Assembly: GCF_001422375.1 (NCBI RefSeq)
Contig: NZ_LMMU01000001.1
Location: 889,235 to 953,234, forward strand
Reading direction: 5' to 3'
DNA length: 64,000 nucleotides
From: Methylobacterium sp. Leaf99
GTDB lineage: Bacteria > Pseudomonadota > Alphaproteobacteria > Rhizobiales > Beijerinckiaceae
Position numbers and translations under genes: made by a program. The notes below the pieces were generated by a model that made no database searches, was not told the DNA's origin, and saw nothing but the letters and a program-made list of their open reading frames with translations. This document shows positions 18,927 through 27,463 of the stretch, piece after piece. Position 1 is the first letter of the stretch. Every line of letters starts with the position of its first letter.

Positions 18927-19496
18927 TCAGACGCTGCGGGCCTGGTCGGGATGGCGGCCCTCGGCGAACTCCTCGACGATCTTGGCGCAGAAGGCGGGCA
19001 GGTCCTTCGGGTTGCGGCTGGTCACGAGTCCCTTGTCCGTGACGACCTCCTCGTCGACCCAGGTGCCACCGGCGTTCCGGATGTCGGTCTGCAGCGTCGG
19101 GAATGAGGTGAGGATGCGGCCCTTCACGACGTCCGCCTCCACCAGGGTCCAAGGGCCATGGCAGATCACGCCGACCGGCTTGCCCTGGGCGAAGAAGTCC
19201 CTGACGAACGCGACCACCGCCTTGCTCGCCCGGAGCTTGTCGGCGCCGACGCAGCCTCCCGGGATGACGAGGCCGTCGTACGCGGAGGCCGAGGCGCCCT
19301 CGATGGTTGCGTCGACGGCGTAGCGGCCGGCCGGGTCCAGGTCGTTGTTGACCGTCTCGGCCTCACCGGCCTCAAGCCCGATTACGGTGACGCTCGCGCC
19401 CGCTTTCGTCACCGCATCGCGCGGCTGGACGAATTCCGGCTCCTCGGTCCCGCGCGGGGCGATCAGGATGGCGATCTTCTTTCCTTGCAAGGTCAT
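18927..19496 (-). CDS. DJ-1/PfpI family protein, copy 1
   Basis: A 189-residue class-I glutamine-amidotransferase-like protein of the PfpI/YhbO/GSP18 group. The nucleophile elbow is GVICHGPW with Cys112, and GLVIPGGCVGAD supplies the oxyanion region. The family includes proteases, deglycases and stress chaperones; which one applies is not readable. It is the first gene of the PfpI-SDR-catalase group. A paralogue at 52793-53362 differs at about 26 positions. Confidence 0.87.
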   Translation of the reverse strand: MTLQGKKIAILIAPRGTEEPEFVQPRDAVTKAGASVTVIGLEAGEAETVNNDLDPAGRYAVDATIEGASASAYDGLVIPGGCVGADKLRASKAVVAFVRDFFAQGKPVGVICHGPWTLVEADVVKGRILTSFPTLQTDIRNAGGTWVDEEVVTDKGLVTSRNPKDLPAFCAKIVEEFAEGRHPDQARSV

Positions 19497-19757
19497 GTCG
19501 ACTTCCTCGTGGTGGGGATGGGGAAAAGTTCGGCGCGGCTGCGGCGCCCGTCAGGCCCTACGGAGGGCCCTACCGGGCAGGCCAGCCAACTCCTCAATCG
19601 CCGCCAGGCAGCGCCGGGAATGCGCGGGCAGCCCAGGCGGTCCGGATAAGCCGGACTGTGATCGCCTACAGCGAGATGACCCTGGTAAATGGCGGTCACG
19701 GCATCGCATCACCTCGAAGCCGAGGCGGGATGACGCCTGCGTGTTTCCGATAACCGC

Positions 19758-20165
19758 TCAGCGAGTGCCGTTGGCCAGAACGGTCCTGCTACCGGCAGAC
19801 CGCAGCGATGGTGGTGCGTCGGGTCCGTTACCCGCCAGCATCATGGACGCACCCACGGACACAATGCCGGCCAGGGCCCGTAAGTCGTCCGGCTGTCCGG
19901 GATCTCGCGAGATGGCCTCGGCCTCGCGCTGCAGGCGGAGGTTACACGCCTTCGACCCGATCCTGCCGTCCGGGGTGCAGGCGTCATGCTTCGCGCAGGC
20001 CGCGTCGAGGGCATCGATGGGAGCTGCAGGTGCGTTGTTGCCTGGACCGCAGTAGTTGCCGTGAAGGAGCGCGGTTGGCTGTCCAACTGCCGTAGTTGGC
20101 TGGGCGAGGACGGGTCCGGCGAAGGTGACCGCGAGCGCGACCGAACCGACAATGATCTTCAGCAT
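19758..20165 (-). CDS. Secreted phospholipase A2-like protein
   Basis: A 135-residue protein with a signal peptide (residues 1-21, hydrophobic core IVGSVALAVTFAGPVLA, then Q). The mature part has YCGPGN (Cys39) and DAACAKHDACTPDGRIG with His60-Asp61, plus Cys57, Cys63 and Cys74. This matches the calcium loop and CxxHDxC active site of small secreted phospholipases A2. The tail is Ala/Ser/Pro-rich and low in structure. It stands alone, between PfpI and an IS relic. Activity on phospholipids is inferred from the motif only. Confidence 0.6.
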   Translation of the reverse strand: MLKIIVGSVALAVTFAGPVLAQPTTAVGQPTALLHGNYCGPGNNAPAAPIDALDAACAKHDACTPDGRIGSKACNLRLQREAEAISRDPGQPDDLRALAGIVSVGASMMLAGNGPDAPPSLRSAGSRTVLANGTR

Positions 20166-20779
20166 CGTTTGGGGACCTGGGTGCGGTACCGTCCACCAGG
20201 ATGGCCCGCTCGGAGGCTGTGGCTTGAAACTCCTCCTGGAAAAGCCTTCCTGCCTAGGGGCAGTTCCCCGATAGGACCGCTACGACAGGTCAAACTGATG
20301 TGAGCTGCAGAGCTAAGTTGCCTGCGGCTCGCCGTGATCCGGCTTCCAGTCGACCGCCGCGGCGAGCCCAGGGGCCTCCTGCGGCTGACGCTTGAACGGC
20401 GGCCTCGGATATTGGGTCCGGGGGTCCTGCATCGAAAGGCGATGTTTCGCGGCATTCGTCATTCTGAAATCCTTGGAGGGTCGGCCTTGCTCCTGGCCCC
20501 CTCGGAAGGGCGAGATCGTTCATGCCCAGGTCCTCGAAAATCACGCCGCGGTAGGGGCGGTTCGACGAGGTCGATCCCCGCGTCCCTGCCGCACGGCTTC
20601 ACGTCTCGGAACAGGTTACGGCGTCCTGGATCGACGCGTCGCCCGTGCGCGCTCAAGCGAAGCCGACTTCCGCCGTTCCTCACGCAAGGTTTCGATGGTC
20701 GGCTGCCACCAGGCGCGTTCGAACGTCGCCTCTCCCGGTGCGGTCCGTGCCGGCCAAGCGCGGACAAGCTCCTTATGCG

Positions 20780-21247
20780 TGGGCCTGCGCCGGATGGCCC
20801 AGACCAACGCTCCGGTATACCGGCCACGGCACAACGACACTGTTTGCTGCCCTCGACGTCCTGCACGGCACGGTGCTCGGCCGCTGCGTGCAGCGCCATC
20901 GCCACGGTGAGTTCGTCCGCTTGCCGGGACGCCGTCGAGGCCGCGGTCCCTGCGGCCAAGGTGATCCACGTGGTGCACGACAGCTACGCAAGCCACAAGC
21001 ACCCGAAGGTGCGCGCCTGGCTCACCCGCCACCCACGCTGGACCTTCACCTTCACCCCGACCTCGGCCTCTTGGCTCAACGCGGTCGAAGGCTTCTTCTC
21101 CACACTCACGCGTCGGCGCCCGATCTTCAGGCCGCCATCAAACGCCACATCGCCGAGCCCAACCGCGGCGCCCGCCCCTTCGTTTGGACCAAACCCGCAG
21201 CCGCCATCTTCGACGCCCTCAATCGTGCTCCTGAACGATCCGTCTGA
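20780..21247 (+). pseudogene. IS630-family transposase remnant
   Basis: Three pieces in two frames give the C-terminal half of an IS630 transposase: TTTLFAALDVLHGTVLG, then HVVHDSYASHKHPKVRAWL and FTPTSASWLNAVEGFFSTL (DDE-domain), then LQAAIKRHIAEPNRGARPF to a stop at 21247. At least two frameshifts are needed, a short stretch after FSTLTRR is missing, and the N-terminal half is not seen. The 300-base region before it (20300-20780) has no clear gene. Confidence 0.7.
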
Positions 21248-21277
21248 GTGAGTGCACCAGGTGGCACCGCGCATCGG

Positions 21278-21838
21278 CTACATCATTCGCATACGCAGGT
21301 TGAGCAGGACGACGAGGGTGCCGCCCACCATCAGACCGATGATGAGGACGGAGAACAGGATCAGCTGCAGGTCGTCGCGGGACGAGCGGCGCAAGTCCAC
21401 ATGCAGGAAGCAGCGGAAGTGCACGACCGCTTGGACCAGGGCCAGCGCGAAAATGATCCCGAGGGCCGTCGCTCCCGCCGCCCATTTCCACGTCACGACG
21501 GCAAACGCGGTCCCAGTCAGGAGGAGCGCCAGGGTGTACCCGATGCCATAGGTCATCAGGTCGCGTCGTTTGGCACGGCTTTCGTCGCCCGATCGCGGGC
21601 GGTCGCTGGATCCGTGTCCAACGCCATTGGGTCGGAGCACGCTCCCAAGCCTTCGCTTCGTCGTGGGCCTTCTCGACGGACCGGCATCCACGCCGTCGGA
21701 GAGCACGCCAGCCTCCTGATCCCGCCGCCCGTGACCGAGTGCGGAGCGACCCGACAACATCCTCGCGAGGCCGATCAGGGCCGCCGCACCAGCCGCCTTC
21801 AGCAGCACGATCCCCTTCGCGGGGCCTTGCGTGGTCAT
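21278..21838 (-). CDS. cyoD: Cytochrome o ubiquinol oxidase subunit IV
   Basis: The last ~92 residues are a standard CyoD: three membrane segments in YGIGYTLALLLTGTAFAVV, ALGIIFALALVQAVVHFRCF and LILFSVLIIGLMVGGTLVVL. The frame continues from ATG 21838, which overlaps the cyoC stop (ATGA), giving 186 residues. The extra ~90 N-terminal residues are low-complexity, Arg/Gly/Asp-rich and unlike the family. A second Met (MTYGIGY) would give the short form. Fourth gene of cyoABCD. Confidence 0.85.
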   Translation of the reverse strand: MTTQGPAKGIVLLKAAGAAALIGLARMLSGRSALGHGRRDQEAGVLSDGVDAGPSRRPTTKRRLGSVLRPNGVGHGSSDRPRSGDESRAKRRDLMTYGIGYTLALLLTGTAFAVVTWKWAAGATALGIIFALALVQAVVHFRCFLHVDLRRSSRDDLQLILFSVLIIGLMVGGTLVVLLNLRMRMM

Positions 21839-22461
21839 GTGAGCGTTCCCTGGAGATAGACCACGGTAAAAATCGCGATCCAGATGATGTCCAGGAAATG
21901 CCAGAACAGGCCAAGTTTCAGCAGGTTCAGCTTGACCCTGGCGTCCAGCCCTAACACCGCGACCTGAACGAGCATGACCATGATCCAGATGCAGCCGGCG
22001 GCGACGTGCAGGCCGTGCGTCGGGACCAGGGCGAAAAACGCCGACAGGAAGCCGCTGCGGTCCGGCGTCGCTCCGTCCGAAAACATCGTCCGGAAATCGT
22101 CGAGTTCGAAGCCGAGGAAGACGATCCCCAGCACGAGTGTCACCAAGAGCCATGCGACGAGGCCGGTCCGACCCCGGTCGTACTTCAGGGCGATGGAGGC
22201 GAGGCCGAAGGTCAGGCTGCTCGTGAGCAGGATCAGCGTCTCGATGAACGCGGGGCCGAGCTTGAACTCCGCGGCCGGCCCCGGAGCACCGGCCGTGGCC
22301 GTGAGCTGCGTCCCGTAGATCGCGAAGAGCAGGGCGAACAGGATCGCGTCGCTCATCAGGAAGATCCAGAAGCCATAAAGGCCGAGGGCGGCTTCCGCGG
22401 GCTCCATCTCATCCGTATCGAGGAGGTTGAGCCCGGCATGCTGAAGCTGCGGTCCGCTCAT
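21835..22461 (-). CDS. cyoC: Cytochrome o ubiquinol oxidase subunit III
   Basis: A 208-residue heme-copper oxidase subunit III with five membrane segments. Typical blocks are YGFWIFLMSDAILFALLFA, ETLILLTSSLTFGLASIAL, FFALVPTHGLHVAAGCIW and LFWHFLDIIWIAIFTVVYL. It assists assembly and stability of the proton-pumping quinol oxidase. Its start overlaps the cyoB stop and its stop overlaps the cyoD start, each by four bases, which indicates translational coupling. Confidence 0.92.
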   Translation of the reverse strand: MSGPQLQHAGLNLLDTDEMEPAEAALGLYGFWIFLMSDAILFALLFAIYGTQLTATAGAPGPAAEFKLGPAFIETLILLTSSLTFGLASIALKYDRGRTGLVAWLLVTLVLGIVFLGFELDDFRTMFSDGATPDRSGFLSAFFALVPTHGLHVAAGCIWIMVMLVQVAVLGLDARVKLNLLKLGLFWHFLDIIWIAIFTVVYLQGTLT

Positions 22462-24560
22462 GCCGGCACCTGTGCGGGAAAGGGCCGGGCGAGCCCGAGA
22501 TTGGCCGGCTCGGTCTCAAGCTCGCGCGGCACGGGACGCGTCGCCTGGGCGCAATCGAGCCAGCGACGGTCCGTCGCCTCCACTTCCGAGGCCGGAATCG
22601 TCCGATGGACGTCGCGCACGAAGCTCCGTGCGACGACGGGTGCCCAAACGCCGACGAAAGCAAGGATCGTCAACCACCAGATGTGCCAGACGAGGCCGAA
22701 GGCGCAGACCGCACCGGCGAGCCCGACGAGCGGACCGACCCAGCTGTTCCTGGGCATCACGATGGCGTCGTAGCGACGGGCCGGCCTGTAGGCCTCCTTG
22801 CGCTCCTTGAGCCAATAGAACGGATCGAGCCGGTCCACTTGCGGAATGATCGCGAAGTTGTACTCCGGCGGCGGTGCCGAGACCGACCATTCGAGGCTGC
22901 GTGCGTCCCAAGGATCACCCACCGGCACGCGGCTCGCCTCGCGATCCCGCACGCTGACCCAGAGCTGGACGAACAGGGAGACGAGGCCGGCGAGCAGGAG
23001 GAAAGCCCCGACGATCGCGATGAGGAGCCAGGGCCGATAATCGGGCTCGAACAGGGCCTGGCTTCGCCGCGCCATGCCGCCGAGGCCGAGTACGTAAAGG
23101 GGCATGAAGGCGAGATAGAATCCCGAGACCCAGAAGCCGAAGGCGATCCGGCCCCAGACCTCCGACAGCCGGAAGCCGAAGGCCTTGGGAAACCAGTACA
23201 TGTATCCCGCGATCATGCCGTAGAGCAGGCCTGGGATCAGCACGTTGTGGAAGTGCGCGACGAGGAACACGGTGTTGTGGACCACGAAGTCGATGGGTGG
23301 GATCGCGAGCAGGATGCCACTTAGACCGCCGAGGACGAAGGTGACGATGAAGGCGAGGGAGAACAGCATTGGCGCGGTGAAGCGCACCTCTCCGCGAAAC
23401 ATCGTCCAGATCCAGTCATAGATCTTGACCCCGGTCGGAATCGCGATGGTCATCGTCGCCACGCCGAAGAAAGCGTTGACGTCGGCGCTCTGGCCCATCG
23501 TGAAGAAATGGTGCAGCCAGACCGTGAATGAGAGCACGCCGATCACCATGGTGGCGGCGGCGAGAGACTTGTAGCCGTAAAGTTCCTTAGACGAGAAAGC
23601 AGAAATGACCTCGGAGTAGACACCAAAAGCCGGCAAGATGAGGATGTAGACCTCCGGATGGCCGAACAGCCAGAAGAGGTTCACGTAGTTCATCATGTTG
23701 CCGCCGAGATCGTTCGTGAAGAAGTGGAAGTCGAGGTAACGATCAAGGGCGAGGAGAGCGGTCGCGAGCGTCAGCGGCGGCATCGCAAAGATCATCAGGA
23801 TCGATGTGCAAAGCGCTGTCCAACAGAACAGCGGCATGCACGTGAGGTGCATTCCGGGGCAGCGCTTCTTGTAGATCGTCGCCACGAAATTGATCCCCGA
23901 GAAGGTCGTTCCGAGCGAGGAAAGTGTGATGGCCCAAATCCAGTAATCCGGGCCGACGCCGGGCTGGAAGACCTTTCCCGTATAGGGGGGATAGCCCGAC
24001 CATCCGCCGGTCGAGAACTCGCCGACGGCAAGGGAGATCATCACGAGGCTGGCCCCGCCCGCGGTCAGCATCAGGCTGATCGAGTTCAGAAGCGGGAAAG
24101 CGACGTCGCGCGCGCCGATCTGCAACGGCACGACGTAGTTGATCAGCCCCGTCAGGAACGGCATCGCCATGAAGAAGATCATGATCGTGCCGTGTGTGCT
24201 GAAGAGCTGCGCAAAGTGCTCGGGCGCAACGATACCGGGAGCATCGACCGCGAGCGATTGCTGCGCGCGCATCAGAACCGCCTCCACAAGGGCACGGCTG
24301 AGCATCACACCGGCGATCACGATGTACATGATGCCGATTTTCTTGTGGTCGAGGCTCGTCAGCCAGTCGCGAAAGAGCGGGCGCCACCAACGCTTCCAGG
24401 TCAACAGCGCGACGAGCGCGAGGGCACCGACGACCACGAGGGCACCGGCCAGGGCGCCGATGAGTTCGCTGATGTTGGGGTTCTGCCAGGCCCGCACGAA
24501 CGGGAACGCCTGCGCGTTCAGCCGGCCGAACAGGAGAAACCGGAGACTGTCGTCGTTCAT
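22458..24560 (-). CDS. cyoB: Cytochrome o ubiquinol oxidase subunit I
   Basis: A 700-residue heme-copper oxidase subunit I. Key motifs: STHGTIMIFFMAMPFL (heme b His), WLFGHPEVYILILPAFG (CuB His and cross-linked Tyr), TVWLHHFFTMG (CuB His pair) and VAHFHNVLIPG (heme ligands). About 14-15 membrane segments. It reduces oxygen to water with electrons from ubiquinol and pumps protons. I chose ATG 24560, overlapping the cyoA stop; the frame extends further upstream only as cyoA shadow. Confidence 0.93.
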   Translation of the reverse strand: MNDDSLRFLLFGRLNAQAFPFVRAWQNPNISELIGALAGALVVVGALALVALLTWKRWWRPLFRDWLTSLDHKKIGIMYIVIAGVMLSRALVEAVLMRAQQSLAVDAPGIVAPEHFAQLFSTHGTIMIFFMAMPFLTGLINYVVPLQIGARDVAFPLLNSISLMLTAGGASLVMISLAVGEFSTGGWSGYPPYTGKVFQPGVGPDYWIWAITLSSLGTTFSGINFVATIYKKRCPGMHLTCMPLFCWTALCTSILMIFAMPPLTLATALLALDRYLDFHFFTNDLGGNMMNYVNLFWLFGHPEVYILILPAFGVYSEVISAFSSKELYGYKSLAAATMVIGVLSFTVWLHHFFTMGQSADVNAFFGVATMTIAIPTGVKIYDWIWTMFRGEVRFTAPMLFSLAFIVTFVLGGLSGILLAIPPIDFVVHNTVFLVAHFHNVLIPGLLYGMIAGYMYWFPKAFGFRLSEVWGRIAFGFWVSGFYLAFMPLYVLGLGGMARRSQALFEPDYRPWLLIAIVGAFLLLAGLVSLFVQLWVSVRDREASRVPVGDPWDARSLEWSVSAPPPEYNFAIIPQVDRLDPFYWLKERKEAYRPARRYDAIVMPRNSWVGPLVGLAGAVCAFGLVWHIWWLTILAFVGVWAPVVARSFVRDVHRTIPASEVEATDRRWLDCAQATRPVPRELETEPANLGLARPFPAQVPA

Positions 24561-25495
24561 TTGGGGCGATGTCCGTGGGCCACATGCATGGCCGGATCGT
24601 TCTGGGCGAGGATCGCGTGGAACAGGCCTGGAGAGACCGCCCCGAACAGGATCGGTTCGGTCTGGGTCGAACGGGCGGTCAGGGCCGTGTAGGCCCCCTG
24701 ATCGAGCGTCCTGCCGCTCGCGCGCGCCCGCGAGAGCCAAGTGGCATGATCGTCGGTGGATTGTGCCAACACGGAGAACTTTTGGTTCTGGAAGCCCGTG
24801 CCGTTGAACTGGGTGTTCTCGCCCCGGAAGCGGCCGGGCTTGTTCGCGGCGAGGTTGTGCTGCGTGGTCATGCCGGCCATGGCGTAGATCTGACCCGCGA
24901 GCTGCGGCACGAAGAACGATTGCATGACCGTGCCGCTCGTCAGGCTGAGATGCACCGGCCGGTCGGCGGGGAAGGCGAGTTCGTTGACGCTCGCCACGCC
25001 CTCGTCGGGGTAGATGAACAACCATTTCCAATCGAGGGCGACCACCTGCACCTCGACCGGGGGATACGGTGACGCCAGCGGCTTATAGGGGTCGAGCCGG
25101 TGGGTGTCGCGCCACAGGAACACCGCGAGCACGACGACGATGATCGCCGGCGGGATCCAGATGAAACCTTCGAGGGGCCAGTTGAAGCCCCATTGTGGCC
25201 GATAGGCGCTCTTGGTGTTCGACAGCCGGTAGTGCCAGGCGAAGATCGGCGTCAGGAGCAGGACCGGCGCGGCGACGAAAAGCAGGATCGTGCAGACGAG
25301 CAGGAACAGGCTGCGGGTCTGCTCCGCCACCGGACCGGCGGCGCCGAGCATGCCGTGATCCAGCACGCTGCAGCCGCCGAGGGGGAGCAACGCAACGAGG
25401 GCCGAGGACAATACGAGGCGAAGGGGTACTCCGGCTGGACGGCTTCGTCGGAAAGGGTCGGCTCGGGCGGCATCGGACATTGCGACAGTTTCCAC
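24557..25495 (-). CDS. cyoA: Cytochrome o ubiquinol oxidase subunit II
   Basis: A 312-residue subunit II. It has a lipoprotein signal with lipobox LPLGGC (Cys42), two membrane segments (residues ~60-85 and ~110-130), and a periplasmic cupredoxin domain beginning VEVQVVALDWKWLFIYPDEG. The CuA copper ligands of cytochrome c oxidases are missing, as expected for a quinol oxidase. The start is GTG 25495 with GGAGG upstream. First gene of cyoABCD on the minus strand. Confidence 0.92.
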   Translation of the reverse strand: METVAMSDAARADPFRRSRPAGVPLRLVLSSALVALLPLGGCSVLDHGMLGAAGPVAEQTRSLFLLVCTILLFVAAPVLLLTPIFAWHYRLSNTKSAYRPQWGFNWPLEGFIWIPPAIIVVVLAVFLWRDTHRLDPYKPLASPYPPVEVQVVALDWKWLFIYPDEGVASVNELAFPADRPVHLSLTSGTVMQSFFVPQLAGQIYAMAGMTTQHNLAANKPGRFRGENTQFNGTGFQNQKFSVLAQSTDDHATWLSRARASGRTLDQGAYTALTARSTQTEPILFGAVSPGLFHAILAQNDPAMHVAHGHRPK

Positions 25496-26281
25496 GATGG
25501 ACGATCCTCCGGGGTCGAGCCATTCCTCGAACGCCGCGACATCGATGACCTTAAAATCGAAAGGCCGTCGCGCTGCCGCATGTGGGACCGGCGGCTCCGG
25601 CTTGGCCCAGAATGCTCAAAATCGGGATCGTCTCTTCCTTGAGAGGCGGACGAAAGCCGCACGCAATCAACTTGATAATGAGTGGGGAGCCTTCTTGCAC
25701 GGAGGGAGCCATGAGACCACGGCATCGTGATGCCGTCATGGCCTGCCCCATTCGGCGGCTCTTGGCCAAGCGCCGTGAGTTGGGCCGTCGAGGAAGATGC
25801 CGGGCGACTGGCCCCACCCTTAAGGACACCGATGGCGTGACCGCCGCAGCGAACCGGAACGACGGGATTGAGATTGCACCAGTTTGGTGGTTCTCTAGCG
25901 GTTGGCGAGGAAGACGTGGCGGCGGAGAAGGCGAAAGCCGGCGCCTCCGTACATGGATGACCCAGCTGGGTGCGAAGCCATCGACCATGGCGAGTTAAAC
26001 GAATGTCCGATTTCGTGCTTTCGCGACCCAGAAGCAGACTGGCGAGAATCCACCCAACCCGGCCATAAAGCGGACGGACGGGTCCCGACCCTGGCTGGTC
26101 GTTCACCAAAGCTTCGCTGATGCTTGAAAGCGGTCGTTCGTATAGAGGCGGCTGGGACCCGCGCATTCCTGTGCAACCAATCAAAGATCATGGCGGGTGC
26201 TGAGGAATAGATCACGCGGGTTATCATAAAGCGGTTCGTCGGAGAAGGAACGAGACGACCGTGCCCGGCTGCGCTTTGGAA
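25496..26281. other. Long intergenic region with repeat
   Basis: Nearly 800 bases without a convincing gene. An open frame from ATG 25711 (preceded by GGAGGGAG) runs 95 codons but is Arg/Gly-rich with no family. The cyo promoter should lie in 25500-25650. One copy of an interspersed repeat lies at 26030-26125. Confidence 0.4.
26030..26125 (+). repeat. Interspersed intergenic repeat, copy A
   Basis: The core reads AGACTGGC, then CCACCCAACCCGG, then AAAGCGGACGGACGGGTCCC, followed after about 40 bases by AAAGCGGTCGTTCG. Related copies occur at 31700-31790, 60600-60730 and 62519-62625, all between genes and all in this orientation. Confidence 0.55.
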
Positions 26282-27463
26282 CTAGAGATACTTGAGCCAA
26301 GCGATCTCTTGACGTGCCGCCTTGAAGCGCGAGAACCACGCCGTCGGCCAGTACAAGGGTACGACCAGCCCGACGTACCAGGCCAGCACCCAGCCATAGC
26401 TCGCGACCCCGAACACCGTGCCCTGCGTCGGGCCCCAGATGGCGGCGGCACCGTGATACAGGAGCCGCAGGATCGTCAGGTGGAGCAGGTAAAAAAACAG
26501 GGGCGCACCGCCGAACACCGCTAGGGCCGCGACGACTGGGGCGTCGCGCATTCGTTCAAGGGCGACGAGGAACAGTGCCCCGATCGCGAGCGTCAGCAGC
26601 AGGAACAGCAGCGAGGGGGGATACTTCGTCAGTGCGAGGAAGCTCATCGCAGTCCGAAGCGCATCGCCCTCGACCACGAACCAAGGCTTGTCGCCATACC
26701 CGTTCGCCAGCCGCAGCACCACGAAGGCGACGAGCATCCCGCGGCCGAGGGCCAGGAACCGGCGCTCGCGGGTGCGCGTGGCGACTTCGGGCAGAAACCA
26801 CGGGCCGACCGCGTAGCCGAGCACGATCACGCCAATCCACGGGAGCACGGGATAGGTCGTCTTGGCGACCAGCCCCAACGGCAGCGCGATGACGTCACGC
26901 TGGTGCAGCATTGCCCAGACCTCAAAAAACGGGTGGTCGGGCCGGAGGTGGATCGGGTCGAGGAGGTTGTGGCCACAGACGATCAGCAGTCCGACCGCGA
27001 GGAGGACCGGGCGTGGCAGACCGATCAGCACCGCGAGGACGGTCATGCAGACGCCGATGCACCAGATCACCTGCAGCCAGAGCGTTGGACTGGCCACGCC
27101 CCAGTACAGTTCAGAGAGGAAGATAACCTCCAGCACCATCAGAGCGAGGCCACGCTTCAGCAGGTAGGCTCGCGTCTCGGCCAGCGTATGCTTGGTGCTG
27201 AACAGGAAGGCTGCCACGCCGGTCAGCGCGATGAAGATGGGTGCGCACAGGCTGACGACGAGGCGGGCCAGGGCCACGGCCGGCAGGGCGGTCCGGGCGT
27301 CGACCGGGTCGGCCACGGGAACGTGGAGGAACCAGGTCTCGCGCAGGTGATCGAGGAGCATCAGCACCATCACCAGCCCTCGCAGGGCATCGATGGAGGC
27401 GATGCGGCTGGACACGGCCGGTGCGCAGGCCGACGCCTCGGGTTTTCCCGGATGCACCCCCAT
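26282..27463 (-). CDS. DUF1624 membrane protein
   Basis: A 393-residue polytopic membrane protein (about ten segments) of the DUF1624 family, related to heparan-alpha-glucosaminide acetyltransferase. The family signature ASIDALRGLVMVLMLLDHLR lies near residue 25, and PIFIALTGVAAFLFS and LPWIGVIVLGYAVGPWF follow. Its ATG overlaps the stop of the upstream TonB receptor (TGATG), so it is probably translated by coupling and falls under the same cobalamin riboswitch. A possible role in handling or modifying the imported ligand is speculation. Confidence 0.83.
   Translation of the reverse strand: MGVHPGKPEASACAPAVSSRIASIDALRGLVMVLMLLDHLRETWFLHVPVADPVDARTALPAVALARLVVSLCAPIFIALTGVAAFLFSTKHTLAETRAYLLKRGLALMVLEVIFLSELYWGVASPTLWLQVIWCIGVCMTVLAVLIGLPRPVLLAVGLLIVCGHNLLDPIHLRPDHPFFEVWAMLHQRDVIALPLGLVAKTTYPVLPWIGVIVLGYAVGPWFLPEVATRTRERRFLALGRGMLVAFVVLRLANGYGDKPWFVVEGDALRTAMSFLALTKYPPSLLFLLLTLAIGALFLVALERMRDAPVVAALAVFGGAPLFFYLLHLTILRLLYHGAAAIWGPTQGTVFGVASYGWVLAWYVGLVVPLYWPTAWFSRFKAARQEIAWLKYL

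Noticed and set aside
20166..20780. Possible second transposase before the IS630 relic
   Set aside because: Frames such as the one reading FEDLGMNDLALPRG could not be matched to any transposase.
25711..25998. 95-codon frame with GGAGGGAG before ATG
   Set aside because: Good ribosome-binding site but low-complexity text, no family and overlap with repeat-rich sequence. Too weak to call.
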